Of a stretch of DNA of 64,000 nucleotides, positions 43,564 through 52,644 are shown one piece after another (positions within the stretch are counted from its first letter, which is position 1; each line of letters begins with the position of its first letter). Under the pieces are notes generated by a model. The model ran no database searches, was not told where the DNA came from, and was given only the letters and a program-made list of their open reading frames with translations. The stretch lies in NCBI RefSeq assembly GCF_014982785.1, contig NZ_JADCKB010000008.1, positions 1 to 64,000 of the forward strand. The letters run 5' to 3'. The translations under genes were made by a program, and so were the position numbers. The stretch comes from Ructibacterium gallinarum (GTDB taxonomy: Bacteria; Bacillota; Clostridia; Monoglobales; Monoglobaceae).

Positions 43564-43876
43564 GGGAAAGCACCTCCGCGTCGGCTAAAAGCAGGCTGTA
43601 CTTTGCCGGGTCGATTCCGCTGAGCTTGTCCGCGCCATGCTTTTGGAGCAGCGCCCGCACATCGGCTGTCATTCCGTTTTGCGACAGCTCGGCCAACACC
43701 CCGCGCACCTGCTCGATCGTTATGGCGGGAGACTCCGTTGTTTCGGCAGGTTTCTCTTTTGGTGCGGCGGGGCTTTGTGTTTCACTGCTGGATACGGCGT
43801 CCGCCACGGCCTGGATACTGTCGGCCAGCGACCGCATATCCCGTACCACGTCAAGTAGGAGCTGGACTTTACTCAT
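43550..43876 (-). CDS. Small phage protein, unknown function
   Basis: This 108-residue protein has an N-terminal helix (VQLLLDVVRDMRSLADSIQA), a Pro/Glu/Ser-rich linker (about 30-50) and a C-terminal part like rRNA-assembly or T4 recombination accessory domains (ITIEQVRGVLAELSQNG, then ALLQKHGADKLSGI). It is common at this place before DUF2800 genes. The function is unknown. Confidence 0.75.
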   Translation of the reverse strand: MSKVQLLLDVVRDMRSLADSIQAVADAVSSSETQSPAAPKEKPAETTESPAITIEQVRGVLAELSQNGMTADVRALLQKHGADKLSGIDPAKYSLLLADAEVLSHAKK

Positions 43877-44069
43877 CCATCACGCCCCCTTCCGCAAGCT
43901 CGGTGATAGACAGCGTCTCCACGCTGCTGCCGGGGACGATGACCATCATCCGTTCTTTCCCGCCGAGGAACCGGGTCAGCAGCCTTTCCCGCAGTGAAAC
44001 ATTCCTGCAGGCAACAATGCCGCCCGATTTCGGCTCCCTGGAAACACTGATTTTCAGTTTGTGTTTCAT
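43869..44069 (-). CDS. Small basic phage protein, first gene of replication operon
   Basis: This 66-residue protein (KHKLKISVSREPKSGGIVAC) carries a hydrophobic strand (MMVIVPGSSVETLSITEL). It has AAAGGACGG as ribosome binding site and is the first gene after the promoter-like motif at 44113-44145. No domain was recognised. Confidence 0.7.
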   Translation of the reverse strand: MKHKLKISVSREPKSGGIVACRNVSLRERLLTRFLGGKERMMVIVPGSSVETLSITELAEGGVMDE

Positions 44070-44112
44070 ACATTTCCGTCCTTTCCGAAGGCTGGTTTTT
44101 GACGTCCTTCAA

Positions 44113-44145
44113 CATAAGGCCACGGGAAATGTAAAATATGAGGTT
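44113..44145 (-). promoter_or_regulatory. Two-block promoter-like motif, copy B
   Basis: On the minus strand, AACCTCATATTTT, 7 variable bases and CCGTGGCCTTAT lie directly after the stop of the sigma-like gene and 44 bp before the first replication gene. The blocks are identical to copy A at 7523-7555, and the central 7 bases differ. This fits a promoter recognised by a dedicated factor. Confidence 0.55.
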
Positions 44146-44147
44146 TT

Positions 44148-44534
44148 TTATATAAGTTTTTTCAAATTCTTTTTTGCCGCTGCAAGCCTGTGTGATATGG
44201 CGGATTGGGTAACGCCGTGTCTTTTAGCATACTCATTGACTGAAATTTTGTCTATGTAGATGGAGCGGATAAGCTCCTGCTGTTTGGGAGACAGTTTTAA
44301 GATGGCGGCAAGCAGTTTGCCCGGTTCGGTGTCCTCGATCAGTTTCGTGAGGTTTTCATCCTCAACCGAAAAAACCTCACCCTCATAGCTATAGGCGCTA
44401 AGCGGGCAGTGCCGTCTTGTTTCCTTGTGATTGTTGTTGTATTCCTGCCTGTCCAAATCAATGAGGATAGAGCCCCATTCCTCTGTAACCTCGATCTCCA
44501 CAGTTTCGTTTGCAAATTTGTACTTGATTTTCAC
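44148..44534 (-). CDS. Sigma-70-like factor of mobile-element type
   Basis: This 128-residue protein has a short N-terminal region-2-like part with DRQEYNNNHKETRRH, an acidic linker, and a C-terminal region 4 HTH (KLSPKQQELIRSIYIDKISV, then RHGVTQSAISHRLAAAKKNLKK). GTG 44534 is the best start because TTGGAG lies just upstream; the longer frame has none. An imperfect 11-bp inverted repeat overlaps that site. It probably directs transcription from the two motif copies at 44113 and 7523. Confidence 0.82.
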   Translation of the reverse strand: MKIKYKFANETVEIEVTEEWGSILIDLDRQEYNNNHKETRRHCPLSAYSYEGEVFSVEDENLTKLIEDTEPGKLLAAILKLSPKQQELIRSIYIDKISVNEYAKRHGVTQSAISHRLAAAKKNLKKLI

Positions 44535-44544
44535 TTTTCTATCT

Positions 44545-44577
44545 CCAATCTGATTTATTGCGGTTGAATCAAATTGG
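44545..44577 (-). promoter_or_regulatory. Inverted repeat overlapping the sigma-like gene's ribosome binding site
   Basis: CCAATCTGATT (44545-44555) and AATCAAATTGG (44567-44577) pair with one wobble in the minus-strand RNA. The stem takes in part of the GGAG used to start the sigma-like gene. It may reduce translation or be an operator half-site pair. Confidence 0.45.
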
Positions 44578-44628
44578 AGAAGGCGGGGCCCTAATAGAGA
44601 AAAAATGAGAAAAGAAAAAAACATACTC

Positions 44629-44667
44629 GCTCGCAAGATTTATATATCTTGCAGCAAGTATGTTTAC
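44629..44667 (-). terminator. Terminator between the surface locus and the prophage
   Basis: A long imperfect stem (ACATACT...GCAAGAT with ATCTTGC...AGTATGT) is followed on the minus strand by TTTTTTTCTTTT. It ends leftward transcription coming from the SLH gene at 44848 and isolates the prophage. The remaining bases of this 313-bp gap (44535-44847) hold A/T-rich sequence and no gene that I can support. Confidence 0.75.
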
Positions 44668-44847
44668 ATAGAAAAAATATGAAAATAAACAGGATTTATT
44701 TTTGAATTCTTTATCTGCTGTTGTAGTTATATATATCCATATACCCGTAGCCTTTCTTCATGTATAAAAATGTGTGTAATATTACCTCCCGATAGATTTC
44801 CCTGTCGGTAGGGATTCCACGTCAGGCCGTTTCGGGAATTTTTCTGT

Positions 44848-47385
44848 TTACTTTTCCAAAAACCGCTGAAGTATCGCCGCGGCTTCGGCACGGGTGGCTC
44901 CGCCCTGCGGGTCGAGTATACCGTCGCCCTTACCGCTGATAAGCCCCGCGCCGACCGCCCAGGACACGCCCTCCTGCGCCCAGTTTGACAGCGCGCCCGT
45001 GTCGCCGAACTGCGACAGGTCGCCGCGCCCGGAAGTTTCCATACCCTTAAAGCCCGCATACCGCTGGAAAATGGCGGCAAGCTGCTCGCGGGTGATACGG
45101 TCGTCCGGGGCAAAGGTGGAGGCGTCATAGCCCTGTACAATGCCGTTGGCGTTCGCCCATGCCACCGCCTTGGCGTACCACGCATCCGCCGGTACGTCTG
45201 CAAAGGCGCTTGCACTTGACGAAGGCTCGCCCGCGGCCCGCCACAGCACCGTCACCAGCATACCGCGGGTTACCGGGTCATTGGGCGCGAACGAGGTGTC
45301 CGACACGCCGGAAAACAGGCCGTTATTCACCACATATTCCACCGCGCCTGCAAACCAGTTGTTTGTCCGCACATCGGTAAAGGAGCCGACCATTGGCGCG
45401 GCGCTCGACGGCGCAGAGGGCAGCCCTTCCAGCATGGACGGCTCAAAGATGACAACATTCAAATGCTCGTCAAAGCCTTCATCAACACCGTTGAAGGGGA
45501 CGTAAACCTCCATATTGGGTATGGCCACCACACCTGCGCCATCGCCGCCGACACGGGTATTCGGGTACACCCGTTCCATGTTGGGCATCAGGATGGTTCC
45601 GCTGCCCGGCTGGATGGCGTCAGAGGTGTATATTTCAACAGTTCTGTAGCCGTCAAAGCCTTCTATCACCTTTGCCTGGTTCAGGTTTATGACGGGAATG
45701 GAATCTGATGTCAGACCATGAATGTTAAGAATTGTATCCGGCAGGGTTAGCGCATCCATCGGGCAGTGTGACAAAAAGTTATCCCATGTGGTGATGGCGG
45801 CAGGCCAGTTGGTGATCTGGCCAATGTTGTTACCCGCAAACGCCTCCCAGCCCATATATTCCAAGCTGTCCGGCAGGCGGACATCCATTTTTGATGTCCA
45901 ATAGCGATCTTGCCGCCATACATCATCCCCATCGACCACCTCTACCTCGTAGGTCATATGGACGCCCGAGAAAGCATGCTGTCCGATATACTTCACTCCG
46001 TTGGGGATTTCCAGATAGGTAAGATCAACCTGGCCACTTCCGACAAACGCAGAGTCGCCGATATAGGTCAGGGCATCCGGTAAGTCAAGCATTGCGCTTG
46101 TGGGAACGCCGGCCTCGTGGTCGATATAGGTGACGCTCTCCGGAAGTCTGAAATCAGTTATTTTGGGGTCGTGCATCCCATAAGGAAATGCGTTGGGTCC
46201 GATATAGCGCAGCCCGTCCGGAAGGGACACGGTAGTGGAATGCCGGCTGGATTGCCACGCCGCCAATCCCAGCGTACCGGGACGGACATCGACATGGAGC
46301 GATGACCAGGGATCCAGTTCGGTTTCCTTAAAGCAGAATACGCTGCCAAGATAGTTTTCGCCCCCTGGCAGGTTCTCCCAATACGGGGTATTCTGAAAAC
46401 TTCCCGTGCGTGAACTTTCATCGGCCGCATAGAGCACTTCCAGTGTGTTGGGGAAGGTAACATTGGTCAGTGAGGAGCAGTTGGCGAATGCAAGTTGTTC
46501 TATCCTTTTCAGCCCTTCCGGCAGGACAACATTATTCAGGCTCTCGCAGCCCCAAAAGGCGCTAAAGCCAATCTCTTTTAAGCCGCTGCCAAAGTTTACC
46601 GTAGTTAGTTCCGACTGTGTGCCAAAAGCGCCGTCTGCAATATATTCCACGCTGTCCGGCAGCGTGATGGAGGTGACGTCGCCGCCATAGGGGGAGAAAG
46701 CGTCAGTAGCAATGCCCCTGACGCCGTCCGGCACGGTGACCACAGTATCATCTCCTGCATACTTCACCAGCTCTCCGCCAATGACAATAAAGGGGTCTCC
46801 GCCACGAGCCCTTACCTCGTTTGCTTTACGAACCGCCATATAGGTCTCGTTGAATGCGTTGGCGCCGATATATTCTACACCGGCTGGGATGGTGAAATTG
46901 TCTATGTTGCAGTTCATAAAAGCACGTTCACCGATGGATTTCAACGTGGAGGGCAAGTTGATTTCCGACAAACCCGGGGCGCTTGCAAACGCATTATCGC
47001 CAATGGTTTCCAAGCCTTCCGGCAGTGTAACCTTCGTCAGACTACTCACATAGTAAGCTGTATTTGGGTAATAGGCAAATGTTTCAATGTACTTCACGGT
47101 GTCTGGTACAACGACACTTTCCACCGTATCGGTGTCGTCACCCAGAAGATCAAGATCCCCAATTCCCACTACGGTGTAGCCGTTGATTTGCGAGGGGATC
47201 ACCAGGTCGGTTTCCGTGCCGTTATAACCCATGATTTCAATGGTGTCCTCGGTGACAAATTGGTAGTCGTAGACAACGCCCGGATCCTCCGCCGCAAACG
47301 CCGCCATGGGCATAAGGCTCAGCAGCATACACAGGGCAAGCAGCACGCCCCATATGCGTTTGGTAATGGTTTTTGTTGTTTGCAT
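44848..47385 (-). CDS. SLH-anchored leucine-rich-repeat (BspA-like) surface protein, copy 1
   Basis: This 845-residue exported protein has a signal peptide (about 1-32, hydrophobic core LLALCMLLSLMPMAAFAA). About 600 residues of LRR_5/BspA-like repeats follow (consensus LPEGLETIGDNAFASAPGLS, with IxLPxxLxxIGxxAF). Three C-terminal SLH domains (about 665-845, with FTDVRTNNWFAGAVEYVVNN) bind the secondary cell-wall polymer. It is probably an adhesion or ligand-binding surface protein. It is a tandem duplicate of the gene at 47499-49976. A good ribosome binding site (AAGGAGATG) precedes it. Confidence 0.93.
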   Translation of the reverse strand: MQTTKTITKRIWGVLLALCMLLSLMPMAAFAAEDPGVVYDYQFVTEDTIEIMGYNGTETDLVIPSQINGYTVVGIGDLDLLGDDTDTVESVVVPDTVKYIETFAYYPNTAYYVSSLTKVTLPEGLETIGDNAFASAPGLSEINLPSTLKSIGERAFMNCNIDNFTIPAGVEYIGANAFNETYMAVRKANEVRARGGDPFIVIGGELVKYAGDDTVVTVPDGVRGIATDAFSPYGGDVTSITLPDSVEYIADGAFGTQSELTTVNFGSGLKEIGFSAFWGCESLNNVVLPEGLKRIEQLAFANCSSLTNVTFPNTLEVLYAADESSRTGSFQNTPYWENLPGGENYLGSVFCFKETELDPWSSLHVDVRPGTLGLAAWQSSRHSTTVSLPDGLRYIGPNAFPYGMHDPKITDFRLPESVTYIDHEAGVPTSAMLDLPDALTYIGDSAFVGSGQVDLTYLEIPNGVKYIGQHAFSGVHMTYEVEVVDGDDVWRQDRYWTSKMDVRLPDSLEYMGWEAFAGNNIGQITNWPAAITTWDNFLSHCPMDALTLPDTILNIHGLTSDSIPVINLNQAKVIEGFDGYRTVEIYTSDAIQPGSGTILMPNMERVYPNTRVGGDGAGVVAIPNMEVYVPFNGVDEGFDEHLNVVIFEPSMLEGLPSAPSSAAPMVGSFTDVRTNNWFAGAVEYVVNNGLFSGVSDTSFAPNDPVTRGMLVTVLWRAAGEPSSSASAFADVPADAWYAKAVAWANANGIVQGYDASTFAPDDRITREQLAAIFQRYAGFKGMETSGRGDLSQFGDTGALSNWAQEGVSWAVGAGLISGKGDGILDPQGGATRAEAAAILQRFLEK

Positions 47386-47448
47386 AAGAACATCTCCTTA
47401 TATACATTGTTATTTCAAAAACTGTCCCCGTGTTTTCCGTCTGAAGGA

Positions 47449-47484
47449 TTCCGGCCGGAGGAGCGGATACCCCTCCAGCCGGAA
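47449..47484. terminator. GC-rich hairpin downstream of the second LRR-SLH gene
   Basis: TTCCGGC(c)GGAGG pairs with CCTCC(a)GCCGGAA just downstream of the stop at 47499. A related hairpin with the same TTTTCCGT and GGATTCC lead-in follows the giant SLH gene at 52645-52682. There is no T run, so it may be a transcript-end stabiliser or a weak terminator. Confidence 0.5.
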
Positions 47485-47498
47485 CACATCGTTCCTGT

Positions 47499-49976
47499 TT
47501 ATTTTTCCAAAAACCGCTGCAAGATCGCCGCGGCTTCTGCGCGGGTGGTGGCGCCCTGCGGGTCAAGGACGCCGTCCCCCTTGCCGGAGATGAGCCCTGC
47601 GCCGACCGCCCAGGACACGCCCTCCTGCGCCCAGTTTGACAGCGCGCCCGTGTCGCCGAACTGCGACAGGTCGCCGCGCCCGGAAGTTTCCATACCCTTA
47701 AAGCCCGCGTACCGCTGGAAAATGGCGGCAAGCTGCTCGCGGGTGATCCGGTCGTCCGGGGCAAAGGTGGAAGCGTCATAGCCCTGTACAATGCCGTTGA
47801 CGTTCGCCCATGCCACCGCCTTGGCGTACCACGCATCCGCCGGTACGTCTGCAAAGGTGCTTGCGCCCGCGACCGGCTCGCCCTCTGCCCGCCACAGCAC
47901 CGTCACCAGCATACCGCGGGTAACAGGTTCATTGGGCGCGAACGAGGTGTCCGACACGCCGGAAAAGAGGCCGTTATTCACCACGTACTCCACCGCGCCT
48001 GCAAACCAGTTGTTCGTCCGCACATCGGTAAAGGAGCCGACCATTGGCGCGACGCTTGACGGCGCAGAGGGCAGCCCTTCCAGCATGGATTCATCAAAGA
48101 TGACAACCTTCAAATGCTCATCAAAGCCTTCATCAACGCCGTTGAAGGGGACGTAAACATCCATATTGGGTATGACCACCACGCCTGCGCCAGCGCCGCC
48201 GATATGGGTATTGGGGAACACCCGTTCCACATTGGGCATCAGGATGGTCCCGCTGCCCGGCTGGATGGCGCCATAAGATAATATATCAACGCCCCCATAG
48301 CCGTAAAAGCCTTCTATCACCTTTGCCCGGTTCAGGTTTATGATGGGAATAGCACTCGACGTCAGTCTATGGACATTGAGGATGGTGTCCGGCAGGGTCA
48401 GGGCGTCCATCTGGCAGTCATACAAAAAGTCCTCCCATGTGGTGATGGCAGCGGACCAGTTGGTGATCTGGCCGATGTTGTTATTCGTAAACGCCGCCCA
48501 GTCCATATATTCCAGGCTGTCCGGCAGACGGACGTCCATTTTTTGGGATGAGCCGGTATTGATATGGGCAAAAGCCTTTTGCCCGATATACTTCACGCCG
48601 TTGGGGATTTCCAGATAGCCGATGTCGATTTGATAATCGCTTTCAAACGCATTCATGCCGATATAGGTCAGGGCGTCAGGCAAATCGCGCAGGGCGCTTT
48701 TGGGGACGCCCCGGTGTCCGTTTGGAACATCATCAATATAGGTGACGCTTTCCGGCAGGGTGAAATCATCTAATTCGTACATCCCATCGGGAAACGCGTT
48801 CGGTCCGATATAGCGCAGCCCGTCCGGGAGGGACATGGTAGTGTCATAGTGGCTGGATTGCCATTCCATTATCCCCAGCGTACCGGGACGGACATCGACA
48901 TGGAGCGGCGTCCAGGGATCCAGTTCGGTTTCCTTAAAGCAGAATACGCCGCCAAGATAGTTTTCACCACCTGGAAGGTTCTCCCAATACGGTGTTCTCT
49001 CAAGACTTCCCGGATAAAGGACTTCCAGTGTGCCGGGGAAGCTGATGCTGTCAAGCGAGCTGCAGCCGGCAAATGCGTTATCACCGATTTTTTTCAACCC
49101 CTCCGGCAGCACGACATTGTTCAGGCTGGTACAGCCACCAAAGGCTCCGAACCCAATCTCTTTTAAGCCGCTGCCAAAGTTTACCGTAGTTAGTTCCGAC
49201 TGCGCGCCAAAAGCGCTTTCCGCAATGTATTCCACGCTGTCCGGTAACGTGACAGAGGTAACCTTAGAATTTTCAGTGCGGGCAATGGAGAAGGCATCGG
49301 TGGCAATGCCCCTGACGCCATCCGGTACGGTAACCACAGGATCGTCCCCAAAATAGCATACCAGTTCTCCGCCGATGACAATAAAGGGGTCGCCGCCGTC
49401 CCACACACGTTCCATCAGATTATATACCATTTCGGTGCCGAGGAACGCATTGGCGCCGATATATTCTACACCGGCAGGGATGGTAAAATTGTCTACCTTG
49501 CAGTCCTTGAAAGCGCGCTCACCGATGGATTTCAACGTGGAGGGCAGGTTGATTTCCGACAAGCCCGGGGCGCTTGCAAACGCATCATCGCCAATAGTTT
49601 CCAGACCTTCCGGCAGTGTAACCTTCTCCAGATTGCCTACAGAATAAGCCGTATTTGGGTAATAGGCAAATCTTTTGATATATTTCACGGTGCCTGGTAC
49701 AACAACGGATTCCACCGTATTGGTGCCGTCACCCAGAAGATCAAGGTTTCCTATCCCCACCACGGTGTAGCCGTTGATTTGCGAGGGGATCACCAGGTCG
49801 GTTTCCGTGCCGTTATAACCCATGATTTCAATGGTGTCCTCGGTGACAAAGCGATAGTCAAAGACAGCGCCCGGATCCTCCGCCGCAAACGCCGCCATGG
49901 GCATAAGGCTCAGCAGCATACACAGGGCAAGCAGCACGCCCCATATGCGTTTGGTAATGGTTTTTGTTGTTTGCAT
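47499..49976 (-). CDS. SLH-anchored leucine-rich-repeat (BspA-like) surface protein, copy 2
   Basis: This 825-residue protein has the same layout as copy 1: signal peptide, BspA-like repeats, and three SLH domains that are almost identical. The first 35 residues and the last 180 are nearly unchanged, and differences are concentrated in the repeats, where some are shorter or have different loops. It is transcribed ahead of copy 1, with only 113 bp between them. Tandem duplication with diversification of the exposed part is the simplest explanation. Confidence 0.93.
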   Translation of the reverse strand: MQTTKTITKRIWGVLLALCMLLSLMPMAAFAAEDPGAVFDYRFVTEDTIEIMGYNGTETDLVIPSQINGYTVVGIGNLDLLGDGTNTVESVVVPGTVKYIKRFAYYPNTAYSVGNLEKVTLPEGLETIGDDAFASAPGLSEINLPSTLKSIGERAFKDCKVDNFTIPAGVEYIGANAFLGTEMVYNLMERVWDGGDPFIVIGGELVCYFGDDPVVTVPDGVRGIATDAFSIARTENSKVTSVTLPDSVEYIAESAFGAQSELTTVNFGSGLKEIGFGAFGGCTSLNNVVLPEGLKKIGDNAFAGCSSLDSISFPGTLEVLYPGSLERTPYWENLPGGENYLGGVFCFKETELDPWTPLHVDVRPGTLGIMEWQSSHYDTTMSLPDGLRYIGPNAFPDGMYELDDFTLPESVTYIDDVPNGHRGVPKSALRDLPDALTYIGMNAFESDYQIDIGYLEIPNGVKYIGQKAFAHINTGSSQKMDVRLPDSLEYMDWAAFTNNNIGQITNWSAAITTWEDFLYDCQMDALTLPDTILNVHRLTSSAIPIINLNRAKVIEGFYGYGGVDILSYGAIQPGSGTILMPNVERVFPNTHIGGAGAGVVVIPNMDVYVPFNGVDEGFDEHLKVVIFDESMLEGLPSAPSSVAPMVGSFTDVRTNNWFAGAVEYVVNNGLFSGVSDTSFAPNEPVTRGMLVTVLWRAEGEPVAGASTFADVPADAWYAKAVAWANVNGIVQGYDASTFAPDDRITREQLAAIFQRYAGFKGMETSGRGDLSQFGDTGALSNWAQEGVSWAVGAGLISGKGDGVLDPQGATTRAEAAAILQRFLEK

Positions 49977-50034
49977 AATAACTTCATCTCTTTTCTAAAT
50001 CAGGTGGGTTCCGGATTGCAGTCCAAAACCGGTT

Positions 50035-51102
50035 TTAGTTCGCATTTTTCAGGTATTCGTCAAGCCGCATCAGGACGGTGGCAACCTCCGCGCGTGTCGC
50101 GCCGCCCTGCGGGTCGAGGATCCCCCCGTCTTTGCCGGCAATGAGCCCCGCGCCGACCGCCCAGGCTACGCTGTCGCGCGCCCAGGAGGAAATCTGGCTG
50201 TTATCCCCAAACTGGTTTAAGTTATACGGCTCGTTCGCAACCAAATTCTTGGAGTAGGCGTAGCGGTACATAATGGTCGCCATCTGTTCGCGGGTTACGC
50301 CCGCGCCCGGCGCAAAGGTGTTGTCGCTCACGCCGGATACAATATCGTTGGCTGCCGCCCACGCCACAGCGCCCGCGTAGTAGGCGTCCGCCGCTACGTC
50401 CGCGAAAATGACCGCCTCCGCCTGCTTCCTGCCGTCCATGCGCCACAGCGCCGTAACAATCATGCCGCGGTCCATGTCCGCATTGGGCGCAAACTCGTTG
50501 TCGCTCACGCCGGACAAAATCCCATTGTCAAATACGTAGTTTACGCTGTTGTAATACCAGTCGTTTTCATTGACGTCCAAAAAATCACCCGGAACCATCT
50601 GGTTTTCATCCGGCTGGTTGGAGCCCCGGTCGTCCGAAGCCTGGATGCTGCCGTCGGATACCGCCCAGTCGCTCCACGGGCCGGGTTCCCCTAAATAATA
50701 TGTAGTGGGGCCGGGGAACGCGTCAATATCCCCAAGTACGTTGATCCCCCTTGCGCGCACGCGGAAGCTGTAGCCATCCGCCGGGTTCACCGCTTTTTTA
50801 AAGGGCATGACGGTATAGGTGGTCAGGAACGGGTCAACACCGGGTTCATAAGCAGGCTGCCCATTGTGATACCGTTCTATCTCATATTCCACATACTGAT
50901 ACCCCTCCGGCGGGGCGACCTTATCCCATTTGATATACATTTCCTGTTTCGGGTCGCTTTCTACGGTTTCAAACCGCAGATTGGTCGGCGGCGACGGTAT
51001 GTTGGAAGCAAACGCTGCCATTGGCGCAAGCTCCATTATCATGCACAGGGCAAGCAAGGCGCCGCATATACGCCGGGACCATGTTTTTCTTGTCTTTTTC
51101 AT
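50035..51102 (-). CDS. SLH-domain surface protein with Fn3-like domain
   Basis: This 355-residue protein has a signal peptide (about 1-32), one fibronectin type III-like domain (about 35-130, starting PSPPTNLRFETVESD), an acidic linker and three SLH domains (about 170-350, DVNENDWYYNSVNYVFDNGI). The start at 51102 has AAAGGAGATG. It lies 31 bp after the secreted protein gene and is probably co-transcribed with it. Its SLH domains differ more from the others in the locus than those of the LRR pair do from each other. Confidence 0.9.
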   Translation of the reverse strand: MKKTRKTWSRRICGALLALCMIMELAPMAAFASNIPSPPTNLRFETVESDPKQEMYIKWDKVAPPEGYQYVEYEIERYHNGQPAYEPGVDPFLTTYTVMPFKKAVNPADGYSFRVRARGINVLGDIDAFPGPTTYYLGEPGPWSDWAVSDGSIQASDDRGSNQPDENQMVPGDFLDVNENDWYYNSVNYVFDNGILSGVSDNEFAPNADMDRGMIVTALWRMDGRKQAEAVIFADVAADAYYAGAVAWAAANDIVSGVSDNTFAPGAGVTREQMATIMYRYAYSKNLVANEPYNLNQFGDNSQISSWARDSVAWAVGAGLIAGKDGGILDPQGGATRAEVATVLMRLDEYLKNAN

Positions 51103-51133
51103 GAGCTCATCTCCTTTTAACTCGCTTCTAAGT

Positions 51134-52579
51134 TTAAACCGTTTGTTCATCAAAGGGGGCAAGCGGCTGCAGGGAAGAAAAGTCCTTCCACAGGAACACT
51201 TTGACCGTAAGCTGTTCCCCGCTCAGGCTGCCGCTTAAAGGAAGCGTAATGGCTTGCGTACCTGTACTTTGCGCGTTTTCTATTTTTTCCATGGAAACCA
51301 TCCTGCCGGATGCATCATATACCGCGGCGCACACAATCGGGGTAGCTTCACCCGCATCCCACTTTGCCGTTACCGATACGGAAGATGCGCTTTTCGCGGC
51401 ATTTTGAATTTCAACAAACGCCGGGCCGTCCGCCCCTGCGGTCGCGCTGTAAAGGTCAAACAGCTGGGCCTGATGGAACCCGCCGCCGATGGGGAGCCCC
51501 GCTATTTCATCCCCGTCGGCCGCCTTATCCGGGATACTGTAATCCAGCGTTTTCCCGTTTAATTTTACAGGCGAAGCATCGGATACCATATATCCGGTAT
51601 ACGCGGTTACGATAATAAAATATTCGTAGGTAACTCCATCTTCAAATAGCAAGATTTTATTGGCGATTCTATCGTTCATCGCATTATCGCTGGTAATCAT
51701 CTTGCCGTCGTTGCCTTCCCAGCCCTCGATGATATGATAATAAGATAAATCACTCTCCGCCACTTTTGCATTAAACTGCGGCGCTTGGCCCACGGTTACG
51801 TCCAGCGATGCGTTTTCGATATTGATCCCGTTAACTTTTGTAAGCGTTATACTTCTGACCGGGCTTTGCACCCAGTCGCCTGTGTATCCGGATTCCTGGA
51901 GCGACCGCACCTTAAAATAATAATCTCCTCCGTAATTTTGCATGATTCCGCCAAACGGATTTGTAGCGCCATTCCAAGCGAGATCTTTACCTCCTGATGT
52001 GTCTGGGGGGGAAAGCGTTGCTCTATACTGCAGAAGCTCCTCCTTATTTCGGTACAGGCGAAAGTCATATAATTCTACGCCTGCCACAGATTCCCACACG
52101 ACCACATTGCCGTCCCATTGAAGATTTGACGGAGCCTCAAGAGAGACGCTGGTGCTATATAGAGTCCGGCTCTGCACTTCCGTGCTCAGGTCGCCGTTCC
52201 ATGTAAACTGTGCATTAGGGTCGTCCGGATCCGCCGTGATCGATAACGAACCCGTTTCCGACTGTACAATGAAGAAATAGTCACCGGCGCCGTTCCTGCT
52301 GATCGCGCTGCCCAGGTCATAGGAGGTCCTTTCGGTTGTGTCTTCAAAAACCACACGACCTGCATTTGCTCCTGTCCGTGACACTAAAAAGATGTGATAC
52401 CGAATCCTTTGATAATCCCCCGCCGGCTGTACCCACTCCGCCTTAGTACCGTCCCAGTCCGCATACAGCGGCGCCGGTGCGGCGGCAAACACCGTCATGG
52501 GCAGCAGCCCTGCCAGCATGCACAGGGCGAGGATCGCGCCCAATACACGCCGGGATAGTGTTTTTGCTGTTGTTTTCAT
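51134..52579 (-). CDS. Secreted protein with Fn3-like domains, no SLH
   Basis: This 481-residue protein has a signal peptide (about 1-33, LGAILALCMLAGLLPMTVFA). The rest is beta-rich with repeated WDG-start segments (YADWDGTKAEWVQPAGDYQR and LQWDGNVVVWESVAGVELYD) like fibronectin type III domains. A C-terminal jelly-roll-like part has SVSVTAKWDAGEATPIVCAA. There is no recognisable anchor, so it may be released or bound through its neighbour at 50035-51102. The function is unknown. Confidence 0.8.
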   Translation of the reverse strand: MKTTAKTLSRRVLGAILALCMLAGLLPMTVFAAAPAPLYADWDGTKAEWVQPAGDYQRIRYHIFLVSRTGANAGRVVFEDTTERTSYDLGSAISRNGAGDYFFIVQSETGSLSITADPDDPNAQFTWNGDLSTEVQSRTLYSTSVSLEAPSNLQWDGNVVVWESVAGVELYDFRLYRNKEELLQYRATLSPPDTSGGKDLAWNGATNPFGGIMQNYGGDYYFKVRSLQESGYTGDWVQSPVRSITLTKVNGINIENASLDVTVGQAPQFNAKVAESDLSYYHIIEGWEGNDGKMITSDNAMNDRIANKILLFEDGVTYEYFIIVTAYTGYMVSDASPVKLNGKTLDYSIPDKAADGDEIAGLPIGGGFHQAQLFDLYSATAGADGPAFVEIQNAAKSASSVSVTAKWDAGEATPIVCAAVYDASGRMVSMEKIENAQSTGTQAITLPLSGSLSGEQLTVKVFLWKDFSSLQPLAPFDEQTV

Positions 52580-52644
52580 AAACTCATCTCCTTGTTATAA
52601 AATCGTATTTGCTAAAAACCATATCCTTGTTTTCCGTATCAGGA

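Larger units (their letters stand above)
4010..44534 (-). mobile_element. PBSX-like contractile-tail prophage with serine-recombinase cassette
   Basis: All genes here are leftward and form a complete phage set: replication, terminase, HK97 head, sheath/tube tail, lysis and site-specific recombination. The limits are approximate. The right side is taken at the sigma-like gene and the left side at the recombinase operon terminator. No att duplication could be recognised, which is usual for large serine integrases with very short cores. The XRE region (362-3255) may also belong to the element. Confidence 0.8.

Noticed and set aside
7523-44145. The two-block repeats as attL and attR
   Set aside because: Not excluded, but each copy sits in front of an operon with promoter-like geometry, the centre varies while both flanks are conserved, and the recombinase genes would lie outside the segment between the copies.
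47188-49166. Plus-strand ORFs opposite the LRR-SLH genes
   Set aside because: They are shadows of the repetitive G/C-rich SLH and LRR coding sequence and recur at the same relative places in both copies.
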